From Edaphosphingomonas laterariae (GTDB lineage: Bacteria; Pseudomonadota; Alphaproteobacteria; Sphingomonadales; Sphingomonadaceae), in assembly GCF_900188165.1 (NCBI RefSeq), contig NZ_FZOS01000003.1, forward strand, positions 124,001 through 188,000: a stretch of DNA of 64,000 nt, read 5' to 3'. Shown one piece after another: positions 8,481-17,585 of the stretch. The notes below the pieces were generated by a model that was given only the letters and a program-made list of their open reading frames with translations, ran no database searches and had not been told where the DNA came from. A program made the position numbers and the translations under genes. Each line of letters begins with the position of its first letter. Within the stretch, counting starts at the first letter, position 1.

Positions 8481-9137
8481 TCAGCCGCACTTGCGGCTGT
8501 TGTAGCGGCCCTTCTTGTCCCAGCATTTCGGGCTGAGATCGGCCAGCTGGCGCGGCGCCAGCGTGTAGCGATAGGCGTAAAGCCCGTCGCCGGTGGGCAC
8601 CAGGCTGTTGCGGAATTCGCGCATCCGCGTTTCCGCCGTCAGGTGCAGATCGCCCTTGCGGCGGCCGACGGCATCGCGGCCGATCAGCGCGGCGGTGTCG
8701 CAGAAGCTGTATTGGGCGTGCAGCGTCGAAAAACCGTTATAGGTTTTCGTCGTGTACTGGTCGAAATCCTTCTGCCAGCCACGCCCGTTCATCCGTTTGA
8801 AATAGGCGCCCAGCGTGTTGTAGGCGTCGTTCAGTTCGCGATCATGGTGGCGCAGGATGTCGTTATAATTGCGCACCGTCATCAGCGACGGCGAAAACTG
8901 GCACTGGAGCGCCGCGACGTTCAGGCCCGCGCGCATGTTCCACAGCAGATGCGCCTGCAATTCCTTGGGCGTCGCCTTGGGCATCGCAAGGCCGATGCCG
9001 GGTTCGTCCCCGCGCACGGGATCGCCCGCCAGATTGGGCTTCACCCAATAAAGATAGGATGCGGCCGCAGGCGCCGCCTGCGCCCCGACAATCGTTGCCA
9101 GCGCTGCGATGCCAAGCCGCCAGCTGCGTATAACCAT
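8481..9137 (-). CDS. Secreted hypothetical protein
   Basis: The protein has 218 residues and I do not recognise its family. The N-terminus is a signal peptide (MVIRSWRLGIAALATIVGA, with cleavage probably near AAPAAAS, residue 27). The mature protein is hydrophilic, mixed in charge and ends in KCWDKKGRYNSRKCG. It has four cysteines after the signal (QCQF, FCDT, KCWD and KCG), so disulfides in the periplasm are possible. It converges on queE from the other strand. The next gene in this direction is more than 170 bases upstream, so it is probably transcribed alone. No catalytic motif is visible. Confidence 0.65.
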   Translation of the reverse strand: MVIRSWRLGIAALATIVGAQAAPAAASYLYWVKPNLAGDPVRGDEPGIGLAMPKATPKELQAHLLWNMRAGLNVAALQCQFSPSLMTVRNYNDILRHHDRELNDAYNTLGAYFKRMNGRGWQKDFDQYTTKTYNGFSTLHAQYSFCDTAALIGRDAVGRRKGDLHLTAETRMREFRNSLVPTGDGLYAYRYTLAPRQLADLSPKCWDKKGRYNSRKCG

Positions 9138-9256
9138 GAAACCCTCCGCTTTAGCCCGCTGTTAAACATTAACCGGGCCGCGAGATAAAGGGCGAACATG
9201 TGATTTGCGACAGGCTGTGGCCTTCGGGACTCACCGGATTCCGGCTCGCGGATATG

Positions 9257-9285
9257 AAAAAGGGCCACCCGTCGCCGGGCGGCCC
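9257..9285 (-). terminator. Rho-independent terminator after lipoprotein gene
   Basis: Read on the minus strand, a 9-bp stem with one G-T pair (9277-9285 with 9262-9270) and a six-base loop is followed by five T residues (9261-9257). It lies 28 bases beyond the stop of the lipoprotein gene at 9314. Confidence 0.8.
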
Positions 9286-9313
9286 TCTTGCCAAGCCATG
9301 GGCTCGGGCGATG

Positions 9314-9589
9314 TTACATCGCGTTGGTGGCGTTTTCCGCCGCATTGTCGACGGCCGCGTTCTCGGCCGGGGCCGCTGCGGCATTGTCCATCACCATGTT
9401 GTCGCTGGCGCCGGCGGCGTCGACGGCGGTGACATCGTTCACGGAACCTTCCATCGACGGCTCGGCGGCATTGATCTCGGTCGTGTTGGTGTCGGTCGTC
9501 GTCGTTTCGCCGCCGCAGGCCGAAACCAGCAGCGCCGCCCCGGCAACCATCGCCGCAGTCATCATCTTGGAAAAGGTATCACGCATCAT
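9314..9589 (-). CDS. Small Asn/Ala/Thr-rich lipoprotein
   Basis: This is a 91-residue protein with a lipoprotein signal peptide. Positive residues are followed by a hydrophobic core and the lipobox LVSAC, with the acylated cysteine at residue 25. The mature part is of low complexity: a threonine run (TTTTDTNTT) and then repeats of Asp/Glu-Asn-Ala (DNAA, ENAA). This is an acidic, disordered tail without a catalytic motif. It probably sits on a membrane face as a tether or spacer. The start may be either of two adjacent ATG codons (9589 or 9586). It follows lipB in the same direction with 83 bases between and has its own terminator. Confidence 0.7.
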   Translation of the reverse strand: MMRDTFSKMMTAAMVAGAALLVSACGGETTTTDTNTTEINAAEPSMEGSVNDVTAVDAAGASDNMVMDNAAAAPAENAAVDNAAENATNAM

Positions 9590-9672
9590 CGGCTCCCTAG
9601 TGGTCGACCCGGCACGGCTTATGGCCTGAAAATCCAGATCGGGCGCGACCCTATCGGCAAAATTCCGGCCGC

Positions 9673-10365
9673 TCAAGCATCGCAGCACGGCTGCGGCAAG
9701 GCTTGCAGAAAGGCCGGGAAGCGGGCCTGGAGCGCATTGTCGAACTCTGCCATCGACACATTCCTGCCCAGCGCCTGCAGGCTGGTGACCGGATATTCGG
9801 CGATGCCGCAGGGGACGATCCCGCCGAAATGGGCAAGATCCGGCGCGATGTTCATGGCGAAGCCGTGGAAGGTGACCCAGCGCGTCACCCGCACGCCGAT
9901 CGCGCCGATCTTCGCCTCCCGGCCGTGGGCATCGTCCACCCAGATGCCGATCCGGCCATCGGCGCGGCGGGCCGCGACGCCGAAATCGCCCAGCGTGTCG
10001 ATCAGCCAGCCTTCGAGCAGGTGGACGAAGCGGCGGACATCGCGTCCCCGTGTGCCAAGGTTGATCATCACATAGCCGGTGCGCTGGCCGGGGCCGTGAT
10101 AGGTATATCGCCCGCCGCGCCCGGCGCGGAAGACGGGAAAGCGATCGCCCGCCAGAAGCTCGGCCGGGTCGGCGCTGGTGCCGGCGGTGTAAAGCGGCGG
10201 ATGTTCCACCAGCCACACCTGTTCGGCGGCCTCGCCCGCGGCGATCGCGGCAGCGCGGGCCTGCATGGTTTCAAGCGCGACGGGGTAGGGGGTCAGGCCG
10301 GGCGATACGCGCCATTCGACGGGGGAAGCGATGCCATCCATCGGCCCCAATTGGGGCGCCGGCAA
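9673..10365 (-). CDS. lipB: Lipoyl(octanoyl) transferase
   Basis: LipB moves octanoyl from acyl carrier protein to lipoyl domains of the 2-oxoacid dehydrogenases and the glycine cleavage H protein. Family motifs are [12 protein letters not shown] (near residue 82), [17 protein letters not shown] (near 150) with the active-site lysine, and the catalytic cysteine in GIVPCGI (near 187). The length of 230 residues is typical. The start could also be the ATG eight codons inside (MDGIAS, 10341); both leave the catalytic domain whole. The C-terminus ends in an unusual CCDA. Confidence 0.94.
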   Translation of the reverse strand: MPAPQLGPMDGIASPVEWRVSPGLTPYPVALETMQARAAAIAAGEAAEQVWLVEHPPLYTAGTSADPAELLAGDRFPVFRAGRGGRYTYHGPGQRTGYVMINLGTRGRDVRRFVHLLEGWLIDTLGDFGVAARRADGRIGIWVDDAHGREAKIGAIGVRVTRWVTFHGFAMNIAPDLAHFGGIVPCGIAEYPVTSLQALGRNVSMAEFDNALQARFPAFLQALPQPCCDA

Positions 10366-10446
10366 TAAAGGATCAAGCCTGGATTGCGTGGCTAGCCCCG
10401 TGCCTTGTAGAGGGTGCGCCCGGCATGTGCCGGATCGGGAGCAAGC

Positions 10447-11247
10447 ATGGCCTTATCGATCACCGCCGCCTGGGATGATGCCCGCGCCTTCGTCGCGCGG
10501 GAACGGGCGTTGCTCGTGCCGCTGGGGCTGACCCTGCTGGTCGTGCCGAGCGCGCTTGCCGAAATCCTTGCCCCGCAGGCGTCGGCCGATGGCGTCGAAT
10601 CCGGGCCGTGGATGCTGGCGCTGCCGATCCTGTTCCTGTGCACGCTGGTCGCGTCGCTTACGGTGACGCGGCTGGCGCTGGGTGGCGGCGTTTCGGTGGG
10701 CGAGGCGCTGCATAACGCGGTGCGGCGCATGCCGGTCGCGATCGGATCGAGCCTCGTTCTCGCCGTCGCCGCGCTCGCCGCCTTCATGCCGATCGCGCCG
10801 CTGCTGCCGGCGCCGGGGGCGGTGCCGCAGGTGGGTGGTGCCACCGCGCTCGTGCTGATGCTCTACATGACGGCGCTGCTGGCCGGCGTGTTCTTCCTCG
10901 GCATCCGGCTGCTGCTGGTGAATGTCGTGATCGTCAGCGAACCGGTGGGCGTGATCGCGGCGCTCAAGCGCAGCTTCGCGCTGACGCAGGGGCATTTCGT
11001 CAAGCTCGCCGCTGTGCTGGTGCTGTTCGCGGCGGCCAGCCTGCTGATCGGCGGGGCGGTGCAGCTTGCCGGGGGCGTCGTTCTGCTCGGTGCGGGCAAG
11101 CTGCTTGGCATGGAAGCGATCGGCCGGTTGCTCCTCGCTCTCGTTTCGGGCGCCGTCAGCGCCACGCTGTCGATCTATTTCGTGGCGACGCTGACGATGA
11201 TCTATCGCCAGATCCTTGGCCCCAACCTGTCAGGCATCTTCAAATAA
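10447..11247 (+). CDS. Multi-pass membrane protein
   Basis: The protein has 266 residues and about six hydrophobic segments, starting near residue 20. The middle carries [13 protein letters not shown], a motif found in membrane domains of the glycerophosphodiester phosphodiesterase family and in DUF-type sphingomonad membrane proteins. No enzymatic domain is attached. ATG 10447 follows a GGAGCAAGC site and is chosen over the in-frame ATG at 10414. Its 3' end overlaps the 3' end of the opposite-strand GNAT gene by 18 bases. The role is unknown; a place in lipid or envelope metabolism is only a guess. Confidence 0.65.
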   Translation: MALSITAAWDDARAFVARERALLVPLGLTLLVVPSALAEILAPQASADGVESGPWMLALPILFLCTLVASLTVTRLALGGGVSVGEALHNAVRRMPVAIGSSLVLAVAALAAFMPIAPLLPAPGAVPQVGGATALVLMLYMTALLAGVFFLGIRLLLVNVVIVSEPVGVIAALKRSFALTQGHFVKLAAVLVLFAAASLLIGGAVQLAGGVVLLGAGKLLGMEAIGRLLLALVSGAVSATLSIYFVATLTMIYRQILGPNLSGIFK

Positions 11248-11820
11248 GGGGATTTGCGGCGCGGCATCGCGCGGCAGGATGCCGGCGAGCCGGGGATCGG
11301 CGAAGATTTCGATCGCGCGCGCGAACGGCACGAAGCCGGCCTTGCGATAGAAGCCCAGCGCGCCCGGATGGTCGAGCGTGCAGGTGTGGACCCACATGCG
11401 CTCCACGCCCTGCCGCCAGCCGAGCGCCAGCGCATGCGCCATCAGCCAGCCGCCATGGCCCTTGCCGGCCAGTTCGGGGATCAGCCCGAAGAAGCCAAGC
11501 TCGCACTCGCCCGCAATCCTGAAATCGAGTTCGAGCAGGCCGACCTCGATGCCCTGCCGGTCGACCACCGCGAAGATCTGGACGGCGGGATCGGTGATGA
11601 TCGCCGCCAGCGCCGCATCGGACAGCACCAGCCGCGAAAACCATAGCCATGGCGCGCCAATGCGGCGGAACAGGCTGCGATAGCCCTCGTTCGTCGGTGC
11701 CTGCCAGCGCACGAGACGGAACGGCGAAGCGGGGAGCGGCGCGGGGCGGGGCCGTGCGCGCATCTCCAGCGAGGTGACGATCGCGGCGAGATGGCCCGCC
11801 GGCACAGGTTCGAGCGACAT
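11230..11820 (-). CDS. GNAT family N-acetyltransferase
   Basis: This is a 196-residue protein with one GNAT fold. The acetyl-CoA loop is in LIPELAGKGHGGWLM (near residue 113), and HPGALGFYRKAGF (near 150) is the usual C-terminal GNAT block. The acyl acceptor is unknown. It lies just downstream of hemF in the opposite sense of the neighbouring plus-strand membrane-protein gene and overlaps it tail to tail. The hemF stop is only five bases from its own start on the same strand, in the order trmL-hemF-GNAT, so it is probably the third gene of that transcript. Confidence 0.85.
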   Translation of the reverse strand: MSLEPVPAGHLAAIVTSLEMRARPRPAPLPASPFRLVRWQAPTNEGYRSLFRRIGAPWLWFSRLVLSDAALAAIITDPAVQIFAVVDRQGIEVGLLELDFRIAGECELGFFGLIPELAGKGHGGWLMAHALALGWRQGVERMWVHTCTLDHPGALGFYRKAGFVPFARAIEIFADPRLAGILPRDAAPQIPLFEDA

Positions 11821-11825
11821 GGCGA

Positions 11826-12668
11826 TCAGGCCCAGGTGGCGGTGGGCGGCAGGCTCATCAGGATCGCGTCGATATTGCCGCCGGTCTTGAGGCCGAACAG
11901 CGTGCCGCGATCATAGACCAGGTTGAATTCGGCATAGCGGCCCCGGAAGGCGAGCATGCGTTCGCGATCCGCATCGGACGCGGCCTCGTTCATCCGCCGG
12001 CGAACGATCTGCGGGAAGATATCGAGAAACGCCTCGCCAACATCGCGGGTGAAGGCGAAGTTCGCGTCGAAATCACCTTCCAGATGATCGTAGAAGATTC
12101 CGCCGACGCCGCGATGCACCTTGCGGTGCGGGATGTAGAAATAATCGTCCGCCCATTTCTTGTAGCGCGGATAATGCGCGGGATCATGCGCGTCGCAGGC
12201 GGCCTTCAGGCGCGCGTGGAAATCGGCCGTGTCCTCGTCATGGGGGATGGGCGGGTTGAGATCGGCACCGCCGCCGAACCAGCGCTTGCCGGTCACCAGG
12301 AAGCGCGTGTTCATGTGGACCGCCGGCACGCGCGGATTGGCCATGTGGGCGACCAGGCTGATGCCGGTGGCGAAGAAGGACGGGCTTTCGCCGGCGCCGT
12401 GGATCGTCTTGGCGAATTCGGGCGAGAATTCCCCCCCAACCGTGGACACGTTGACGCCGACTTTTTCGAACACGCGGCCCTTCATCACGCCGCGAACGCC
12501 GCCGCCGCCTTTTGCATCCGGGTCATCGTCGCGATTCCAGGCCGTATATTCGAACCCGGCATCGCTGCCCGCCTCGCGCTCGATCGCCTCGAACTCGGCA
12601 CAGATCCGATCGCGCAGCGATTCGAACCAGATCCGGGCTGCGGCCTGTTCGGCATCGAGTTCGATCAT
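11826..12668 (-). CDS. hemF: Oxygen-dependent coproporphyrinogen III oxidase
   Basis: HemF oxidatively decarboxylates coproporphyrinogen III to protoporphyrinogen IX with O2, late in heme synthesis. The 280-residue protein has the family blocks GGGGVRGVMKGRVFEK (near residue 45), GVNVSTV, and HMNTRF with GGGADLNP (near 105-125). ATG 12668 overlaps the trmL stop (ATGA) and gives the family length. The frame is open much further upstream but only as a GC shadow of trmL. Need for O2 fits an aerobe. The bc1 operon stands nearby on the other strand, though nothing shows shared control. Confidence 0.95.
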   Translation of the reverse strand: MIELDAEQAAARIWFESLRDRICAEFEAIEREAGSDAGFEYTAWNRDDDPDAKGGGGVRGVMKGRVFEKVGVNVSTVGGEFSPEFAKTIHGAGESPSFFATGISLVAHMANPRVPAVHMNTRFLVTGKRWFGGGADLNPPIPHDEDTADFHARLKAACDAHDPAHYPRYKKWADDYFYIPHRKVHRGVGGIFYDHLEGDFDANFAFTRDVGEAFLDIFPQIVRRRMNEAASDADRERMLAFRGRYAEFNLVYDRGTLFGLKTGGNIDAILMSLPPTATWA

Positions 12669-13114
12669 TCCGGAAAACTCCCTGTCTGGCGCATGGCTTC
12701 GGCCAGCGCGATGCCAGCCGCGACCGCGACATTCAAGGACCGGAAGCCCGGCCGCAGCGGAATCCGCACCGCGAGATCGGCGGCATCGTGCACAAATGCG
12801 GGCGCGCCGCTGCTTTCCGACCCCATCAAAAGGATATCGTCCGTCTGGAAACGGGCGTCCGGCAGCCGCGTTTCGGCCTGGGTGGTCAGCAGGACCAGGC
12901 GGCCGGGAACCGTGGCACGGAAACTGTCCCAATCGGCATGGCGCCGTATTTCGGCGTCGGCGGCATAATCCATGCCCGCCCGTTTCAGCCCGCGATCCGA
13001 AAAGGGGAAGCCGCAAGGCTCGATGATATCGACTCCGGCGCCGAAACATGCCGCCATGCGCAGGATGGTGCCAACATTGCCGGCAATGTCGGGTTGAAAA
13101 AGGGCGATCCGCAT
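12665..13114 (-). CDS. trmL: tRNA (cytidine(34)-2'-O)-methyltransferase
   Basis: TrmL is a SPOUT-class methyltransferase that 2'-O-methylates the wobble base of two leucine tRNAs. The 149-residue protein shows the family start MRIALFQPDIAGNVGTILR and the knot region LLMGSESSGAP near residue 97, followed by IPLRPGFRSLNVAVA near 123, which shapes the SAM pocket. It is the first gene of trmL-hemF, coupled by a 4-base overlap. It diverges from petA across about 190 bases. Assignment is firm. Confidence 0.93.
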   Translation of the reverse strand: MRIALFQPDIAGNVGTILRMAACFGAGVDIIEPCGFPFSDRGLKRAGMDYAADAEIRRHADWDSFRATVPGRLVLLTTQAETRLPDARFQTDDILLMGSESSGAPAFVHDAADLAVRIPLRPGFRSLNVAVAAGIALAEAMRQTGSFPE

Positions 13115-13303
13115 GCCGATCGGCTATGCGATTATGTCGTAACTCCGCAAGTCTACGTAAATTGCTGTTGGCAATAGGTTGGTGCGAGTCTATCAGCGCG
13201 TCCAACCGCCGGGGGAAAACAACAGGCGGTCGCGTCTAAGGGGTGGTCGCCGGGGGTGGACGCCTTGCGGGCGCTTATTTCGTGGCAGCGCAAGGGTTCC
13301 GGA

Positions 13304-13876
13304 ATGGCGACGCTCGAACAAATACAACCAACAGACGCGCCTGAAGGCGAGGGTGATGGCGTACGGCGCCGCGATTTCATCAATGTGGCAGCCGTCAGCT
13401 TTGCAGGCGTCGGCGCGGTGGCAGTGGCCTTGCCCCTGATCAACCAGATGAATCCGTCGGCCGACGTGTTGGCGCTCGCTTCGATTGAGGTGGATGTCTC
13501 TAAGATTGCCGAAGGTCAGTCGATCAAGACGATCTTCCGCAAGCAGCCGCTCTTCATCCGTCATCTGACGGGGAAGGAAATCGCCGAGGCGAACGCGGTG
13601 CCCGTCGACAGCCTGCGTGATCCGCAGACGCTGGCCGAGCGGACCAAGGAAGGCAAGGAACAGTGGCTCATCACCATGGGTGTCTGCACCCATCTCGGCT
13701 GCGTCCCGCTGGGCGCGGGCGAGGGCGAGGTGAAGGGTGAGTTCGGCGGTTATTTCTGCCCCTGCCATGGTTCGCACTACGACACCGCGGCGCGCATTCG
13801 GAAGGGGCCTGCCCCCAAGAACCTTGAGGTTCCCGAATATGCGTTCAAGTCCGACACCGTCGTGCAGATCGGCTGA
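13304..13876 (+). CDS. petA: Ubiquinol-cytochrome c reductase iron-sulfur subunit (Rieske)
   Basis: This is the Rieske subunit of the bc1 complex, which passes one electron from ubiquinol to cytochrome c1. It has a twin-arginine segment RRRDFIN followed by one membrane helix (residues 28-48). The cluster-binding motifs CTHLGC and CPCHGSHYD lie near residues 128-153. The start ATG 13304 gives 190 residues; the frame is open to 13256 but those residues do not fit. It is the first gene of petA-petB-petC, with 11 bases to petB. A divergent promoter region of about 190 bases separates it from trmL. Confidence 0.96.
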   Translation: MATLEQIQPTDAPEGEGDGVRRRDFINVAAVSFAGVGAVAVALPLINQMNPSADVLALASIEVDVSKIAEGQSIKTIFRKQPLFIRHLTGKEIAEANAVPVDSLRDPQTLAERTKEGKEQWLITMGVCTHLGCVPLGAGEGEVKGEFGGYFCPCHGSHYDTAARIRKGPAPKNLEVPEYAFKSDTVVQIG

Positions 13877-13887
13877 GGTGATTTGAA

Positions 13888-15177
13888 ATGAGCTTTCCCT
13901 GGGCAAATCATTATGCGCCGAAGCACCCGGCGATGCAGTGGATCGACGAGCGGCTTCCGCTGCCGCGTCTGGTCTACAACGCGGTGGGCGCCGGTTATCC
14001 GGTGCCGCGCAACCTGAACTATTTCTGGAATTTCGGCGTTCTCGCGGGGGCCGCGCTCGCCATCCAGATCATCACCGGCATCGTGCTGGCGATGCACTAT
14101 GCCGCGAATGGCGATATCGCCTTCGCGTCGGTCGAACATATCATGCGCGACGTGAACTCGGGCTGGATGCTGCGCTATGCGCACGCCAACGGCGCGAGCT
14201 TCTTCTTCATCGTCGTCTATCTGCACATCTTCCGCGGCCTCTTCTACGGATCGTACAAGGCTCCGCGTGAAATGGTGTGGCTGCTCGGCCTCGTCATCTT
14301 CCTGCTCATGATGGCCACCGCCTTCATGGGTTATGTGCTTCCCTGGGGCCAGATGAGCTTCTGGGGTGCCAAGGTGATCACCGGCCTGTTCGGCGCCATC
14401 CCGTTCGTCGGCGAACCGATCCAGACCTGGCTGCTGGGTGGCTTCGCGCCGGATAACGCCGCGCTCAACCGCTTCTTCTCGCTGCACTATCTGCTGCCGT
14501 TCGTGATCGCGGGTGTTGTCATCCTGCACATCTGGGCGCTGCACATCCCGGGTTCGTCGAACCCGACCGGCATCGAGGTGAAGGGCCCGCAGGATACGGT
14601 GCCGTTCCATCCGTATTACACCGCCAAGGACGGTTTCGGCCTGGGCGTGTTCCTGATCATCTTCGCGATCATGCTGTTCTTCGCGCCGAACTATCTCGGC
14701 CACCCGGACAACTATATCGCGGCGAACCCGCTTTCGACGCCGGCGCACATCGTGCCCGAATGGTATTTCTGGCCGTTCTACGCGATCCTGCGCGCCTTCA
14801 CCGTCGATTTCATCCTGCCGGCGAAGCTGTGGGGCGTCATCGCGATGTTCGCGTCGATCCTCCTGCTCTTCTTCCTGCCGTGGCTGGATAAGTCGCCCGT
14901 CCGTTCGGGCAACTACCGCCCGACGTTCAAGATGTTCTTCTGGATCCTCGTCATCGACGTGCTGATCCTGGGCTATTGCGGCGGCGCTCCGGCGGAAGAA
15001 CCCTATGTGATGATCTCGCAGCTGGCGGCGGCTTATTACTTCGCCCACTTCCTGATCATCCTGCCGATCATCTCGCGTATCGAACGGCCGCTTCCGCTGC
15101 CCGGCTCGATCACCGAGGCGGTGCTGGCCAAGCACGGCGAAACCGCCGGCGAAGCTCAGCCCGTGGCCGCTGAATAA
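13888..15177 (+). CDS. petB: Cytochrome b of the bc1 complex
   Basis: This is the membrane core of the bc1 complex, holding two b hemes and both quinone sites. It has 429 residues with eight predicted helices, the normal alphaproteobacterial form. Heme-ligand histidines are visible in LAMHYA and YLHIFRG on helix B/D, with the matching pair in FSLHYLLP and HIWALH. The Qo-site motif PEWY occurs near residue 290. It stands between petA and petC with short gaps, so the three subunits are made from one transcript. Confidence 0.97.
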   Translation: MSFPWANHYAPKHPAMQWIDERLPLPRLVYNAVGAGYPVPRNLNYFWNFGVLAGAALAIQIITGIVLAMHYAANGDIAFASVEHIMRDVNSGWMLRYAHANGASFFFIVVYLHIFRGLFYGSYKAPREMVWLLGLVIFLLMMATAFMGYVLPWGQMSFWGAKVITGLFGAIPFVGEPIQTWLLGGFAPDNAALNRFFSLHYLLPFVIAGVVILHIWALHIPGSSNPTGIEVKGPQDTVPFHPYYTAKDGFGLGVFLIIFAIMLFFAPNYLGHPDNYIAANPLSTPAHIVPEWYFWPFYAILRAFTVDFILPAKLWGVIAMFASILLLFFLPWLDKSPVRSGNYRPTFKMFFWILVIDVLILGYCGGAPAEEPYVMISQLAAAYYFAHFLIILPIISRIERPLPLPGSITEAVLAKHGETAGEAQPVAAE

Positions 15178-15191
15178 GGGGGTAACTGATA

Positions 15192-16034
15192 ATGGTCCGT
15201 CCCATCGGTGCCCTCGTCGGGCTGGGATTTGTCTTCGTCCTGCTCTTCTCGCTCATCACGGGCGCGGTGAACTTCATCAAGGAGCCGCCCGCCCCGACTG
15301 TCGAGCATGAGTTCCATCTGCACCCGAAGAAGCTCGATCTGGCCAGCAATGGTCCGCTCGGCAAATTCGATCGCCAGCAGCTGCAGCGCGGCTTCCAGGT
15401 TTACAAGGAAGTCTGCGCGGCCTGCCACTCGCTGCATTATGTGTCGTTCCGCGATCTGCAGGCCATCGGTTTCAGCGAAGCCGAAGTGAAGGCGATCGCC
15501 AAGCAGTGGGCGATCGAAGTGCCGTCGGTGAACCCGGACACGGGTGAAGCGGCGACGCGCAAGGCGGAAGCCGCGGACAAGTTTCCGCTGCCTTATGCCA
15601 ACGACGTCGCGGCGCGTGCGGCCAACAACAATGCGATCCCGCCGGATCTGTCGCTGATGGCCAAGGCCCGCCATGATGGTGCTGCCTATGTCTATTCGCT
15701 GCTGACCGGTTATCAGGATCAGCCGGCGGAGCTGCTGAAGCACTTCCCGGATGCGAAGACGGGTGCCGGCCTGCACTACAACCCGTATTTCGCCAACCTG
15801 AATCTCGCCATGCCGGCGCCGCTGGTGGCCGATGGGCAGGTGACCTATGCCGACGGCACAACCGCTTCGGTCGACCAGATGGCCAAGGACGTTTCGGCGT
15901 TCCTGGTGTGGACGGCGGAACCGAAGCTCGAAAATCGTCACGCGACCGGTGTCGCCGTGGTGATCTTCCTGCTGATCGCGACCACCCTGGCGTTCCTGGC
16001 CTACCGGAACATCTGGGCGGGTACGAAGCACTGA
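15192..16034 (+). CDS. petC: Cytochrome c1
   Basis: Cytochrome c1 accepts electrons from the Rieske protein and passes them to soluble cytochrome c. The 280-residue protein starts with a hydrophobic leader. It binds heme at CAACH (near residue 76) and anchors in the membrane by a C-terminal helix (about residues 252-270) ending YRNIWAGTKH. A conserved PPDLSLM and a later methionine supply the rest of the heme pocket. It is the third gene of the bc1 operon. The stop is two bases from the start of mtnP, so the purine salvage genes may be carried on the same transcript. Confidence 0.96.
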   Translation: MVRPIGALVGLGFVFVLLFSLITGAVNFIKEPPAPTVEHEFHLHPKKLDLASNGPLGKFDRQQLQRGFQVYKEVCAACHSLHYVSFRDLQAIGFSEAEVKAIAKQWAIEVPSVNPDTGEAATRKAEAADKFPLPYANDVAARAANNNAIPPDLSLMAKARHDGAAYVYSLLTGYQDQPAELLKHFPDAKTGAGLHYNPYFANLNLAMPAPLVADGQVTYADGTTASVDQMAKDVSAFLVWTAEPKLENRHATGVAVVIFLLIATTLAFLAYRNIWAGTKH

Positions 16035-16036
16035 CG

Positions 16037-16963
16037 ATGGAACGGGCGGCTGCGGCATCGCCTCCGCCGCCTGCATCCAGACCGGACGGCCCCCAACCGC
16101 AAGGTGGGGGCCGTCTTGGCATTATCGGCGGGAGTGGCCTCTATCGGATGGCCGCTCTCGCCGATGCCGTTTGGACGCCGGTGGAAACCGCATGGGGGCG
16201 CCCTTCGGACGATGTGTTGCTGGGCTCGATCGCCGGCCGCGAAGTCGCCTTCCTGCCGCGCCACGGTCGCGGGCATGGGCTGGCTCCTGACGAGATACCG
16301 GCGCGCGCCAATATCGCCGCGCTCAAGGCGCTTGGTTGCAGGGACGTGATGGCGGTGTCGGCGGTCGGATCGTTCCGCGAACATCTGGCGCCGGGCACCT
16401 TCGTTGTCGTCGATCAATATGTCGACCGGACGATCCGGGGCGGCCGCAGCTATTTCGGCGATGGCGTCGTCGCCCATGTCGCCTTCGCCGATCCTTCCTG
16501 TCGCTGCCTTGCGGACAGGGTGGAAGCGGCGCTCGTGGCGCTCGGCCTGCCGCACCAGCGCGGCGGCACGATGCTGGTGATGGAAGGCCCGCAATTTTCC
16601 ACCCGCGCGGAATCGCGCCTGCACCGGGCGCAGGGCCTGGATGTCGTTGGCATGACCGGCTTGCCCGAAGCCCGGCTCGCGCGCGAAGCGGAGCTTTGCT
16701 ACGTCAATCTGGCGATGGTTACCGATTTCGATGCATGGCACGAAGGCGCGGTGGACGTGGCGGAGATCGTTCGCGTGCTTGGCCAGAATGCGGCGAACGC
16801 GCAGGCGCTGGTGGCAGAGCTGGCGAAATCCGCGGCTCCCGCTGGTGCCTGCCCGATGGGCTGCCATGCGGCGCTCGACAATGCGATCATCACCCCGCGC
16901 GATAAGTGGCCCGATGCCACCCGCGCGCGGCTTGCTACCCTGGCGTCGAGGATCTTCGCATGA
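16037..16963 (+). CDS. mtnP: S-methyl-5'-thioadenosine phosphorylase
   Basis: MtnP phosphorolyses methylthioadenosine, the by-product of polyamine synthesis, to adenine and methylthioribose-1-phosphate. The 308-residue protein begins with about 25 low-complexity residues rich in Ala and Pro, then the phosphate-binding GIIGGSGLY. FLPRHGRGH near residue 75 and MEGPQFSTRAES near 190 are family marks. ATG 16037 follows petC by two bases and is the first good start. Its stop overlaps the start of apt (ATGA), so adenine made here is handed to the next enzyme's reaction. It may belong to the bc1 transcript. Confidence 0.93.
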   Translation: MERAAAASPPPPASRPDGPQPQGGGRLGIIGGSGLYRMAALADAVWTPVETAWGRPSDDVLLGSIAGREVAFLPRHGRGHGLAPDEIPARANIAALKALGCRDVMAVSAVGSFREHLAPGTFVVVDQYVDRTIRGGRSYFGDGVVAHVAFADPSCRCLADRVEAALVALGLPHQRGGTMLVMEGPQFSTRAESRLHRAQGLDVVGMTGLPEARLAREAELCYVNLAMVTDFDAWHEGAVDVAEIVRVLGQNAANAQALVAELAKSAAPAGACPMGCHAALDNAIITPRDKWPDATRARLATLASRIFA

Positions 16964-17496
16964 CCGACAATGCCGATATCGCCGCGCTGATCCGCACGAT
17001 CCCCGATTTTCCCAAGCCCGGCATCCAGTTCCGCGACATCACGACGCTGCTGCTGGATGCGAAGGGGCTGGCGGCGACGGTGGAGCGGCTGGCGGCTTTG
17101 CATCCCGGCCCGTTCGACATGGTGGCGGGGATCGAGGCGCGCGGTTTCATCTTCGGGGCGGCGGTGGCGCAGGCGCTGGGCACCGGGCTGGTGCTGATCC
17201 GCAAGGACGGCAAGCTGCCCGGCCGCACCGTCGCCGTCGATTATGCGCTGGAATATGGCGAGGACCGGATCGAGATGCATGAGGACGCCCTGGTGCCGGG
17301 GTGCCGGGTGCTGCTGATCGACGATCTGATCGCCACCGGCGGTACGGCGCTGGCAGCGATCCGGCTGTTGCGCAAGGCCGGTGCCGAAGTAGGCGGCGCG
17401 GCGTTCGTGATCGATCTGCCCGATCTGGGCGGCGCCGCGAAGATCGCGGCCGATGGCGTGCCGGTGGCCGCGCTGGTGCCATTCGCGGACGGCTGA
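16960..17496 (+). CDS. apt: Adenine phosphoribosyltransferase
   Basis: Apt salvages adenine with PRPP to AMP. The 178-residue protein shows the N-terminal PDFPKPGIQFRDIT, the adenine-site GIEARGFIFG (near residue 65) and the PRPP loop LLIDDLIATGGTA (near 121). It is coupled to mtnP by a 4-base overlap, so MTA to adenine to AMP is encoded as a unit. Length and motifs are standard. Confidence 0.96.
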   Translation: MTDNADIAALIRTIPDFPKPGIQFRDITTLLLDAKGLAATVERLAALHPGPFDMVAGIEARGFIFGAAVAQALGTGLVLIRKDGKLPGRTVAVDYALEYGEDRIEMHEDALVPGCRVLLIDDLIATGGTALAAIRLLRKAGAEVGGAAFVIDLPDLGGAAKIAADGVPVAALVPFADG

Positions 17497-17585
17497 CACG
17501 CGGGCTGACTATAAAAAATGGCGGGGCTTGCCGGCTGGAGGATTTCGGCCGACGCACCTGTCTGTTGCGTGACGAGAGGACAGGA

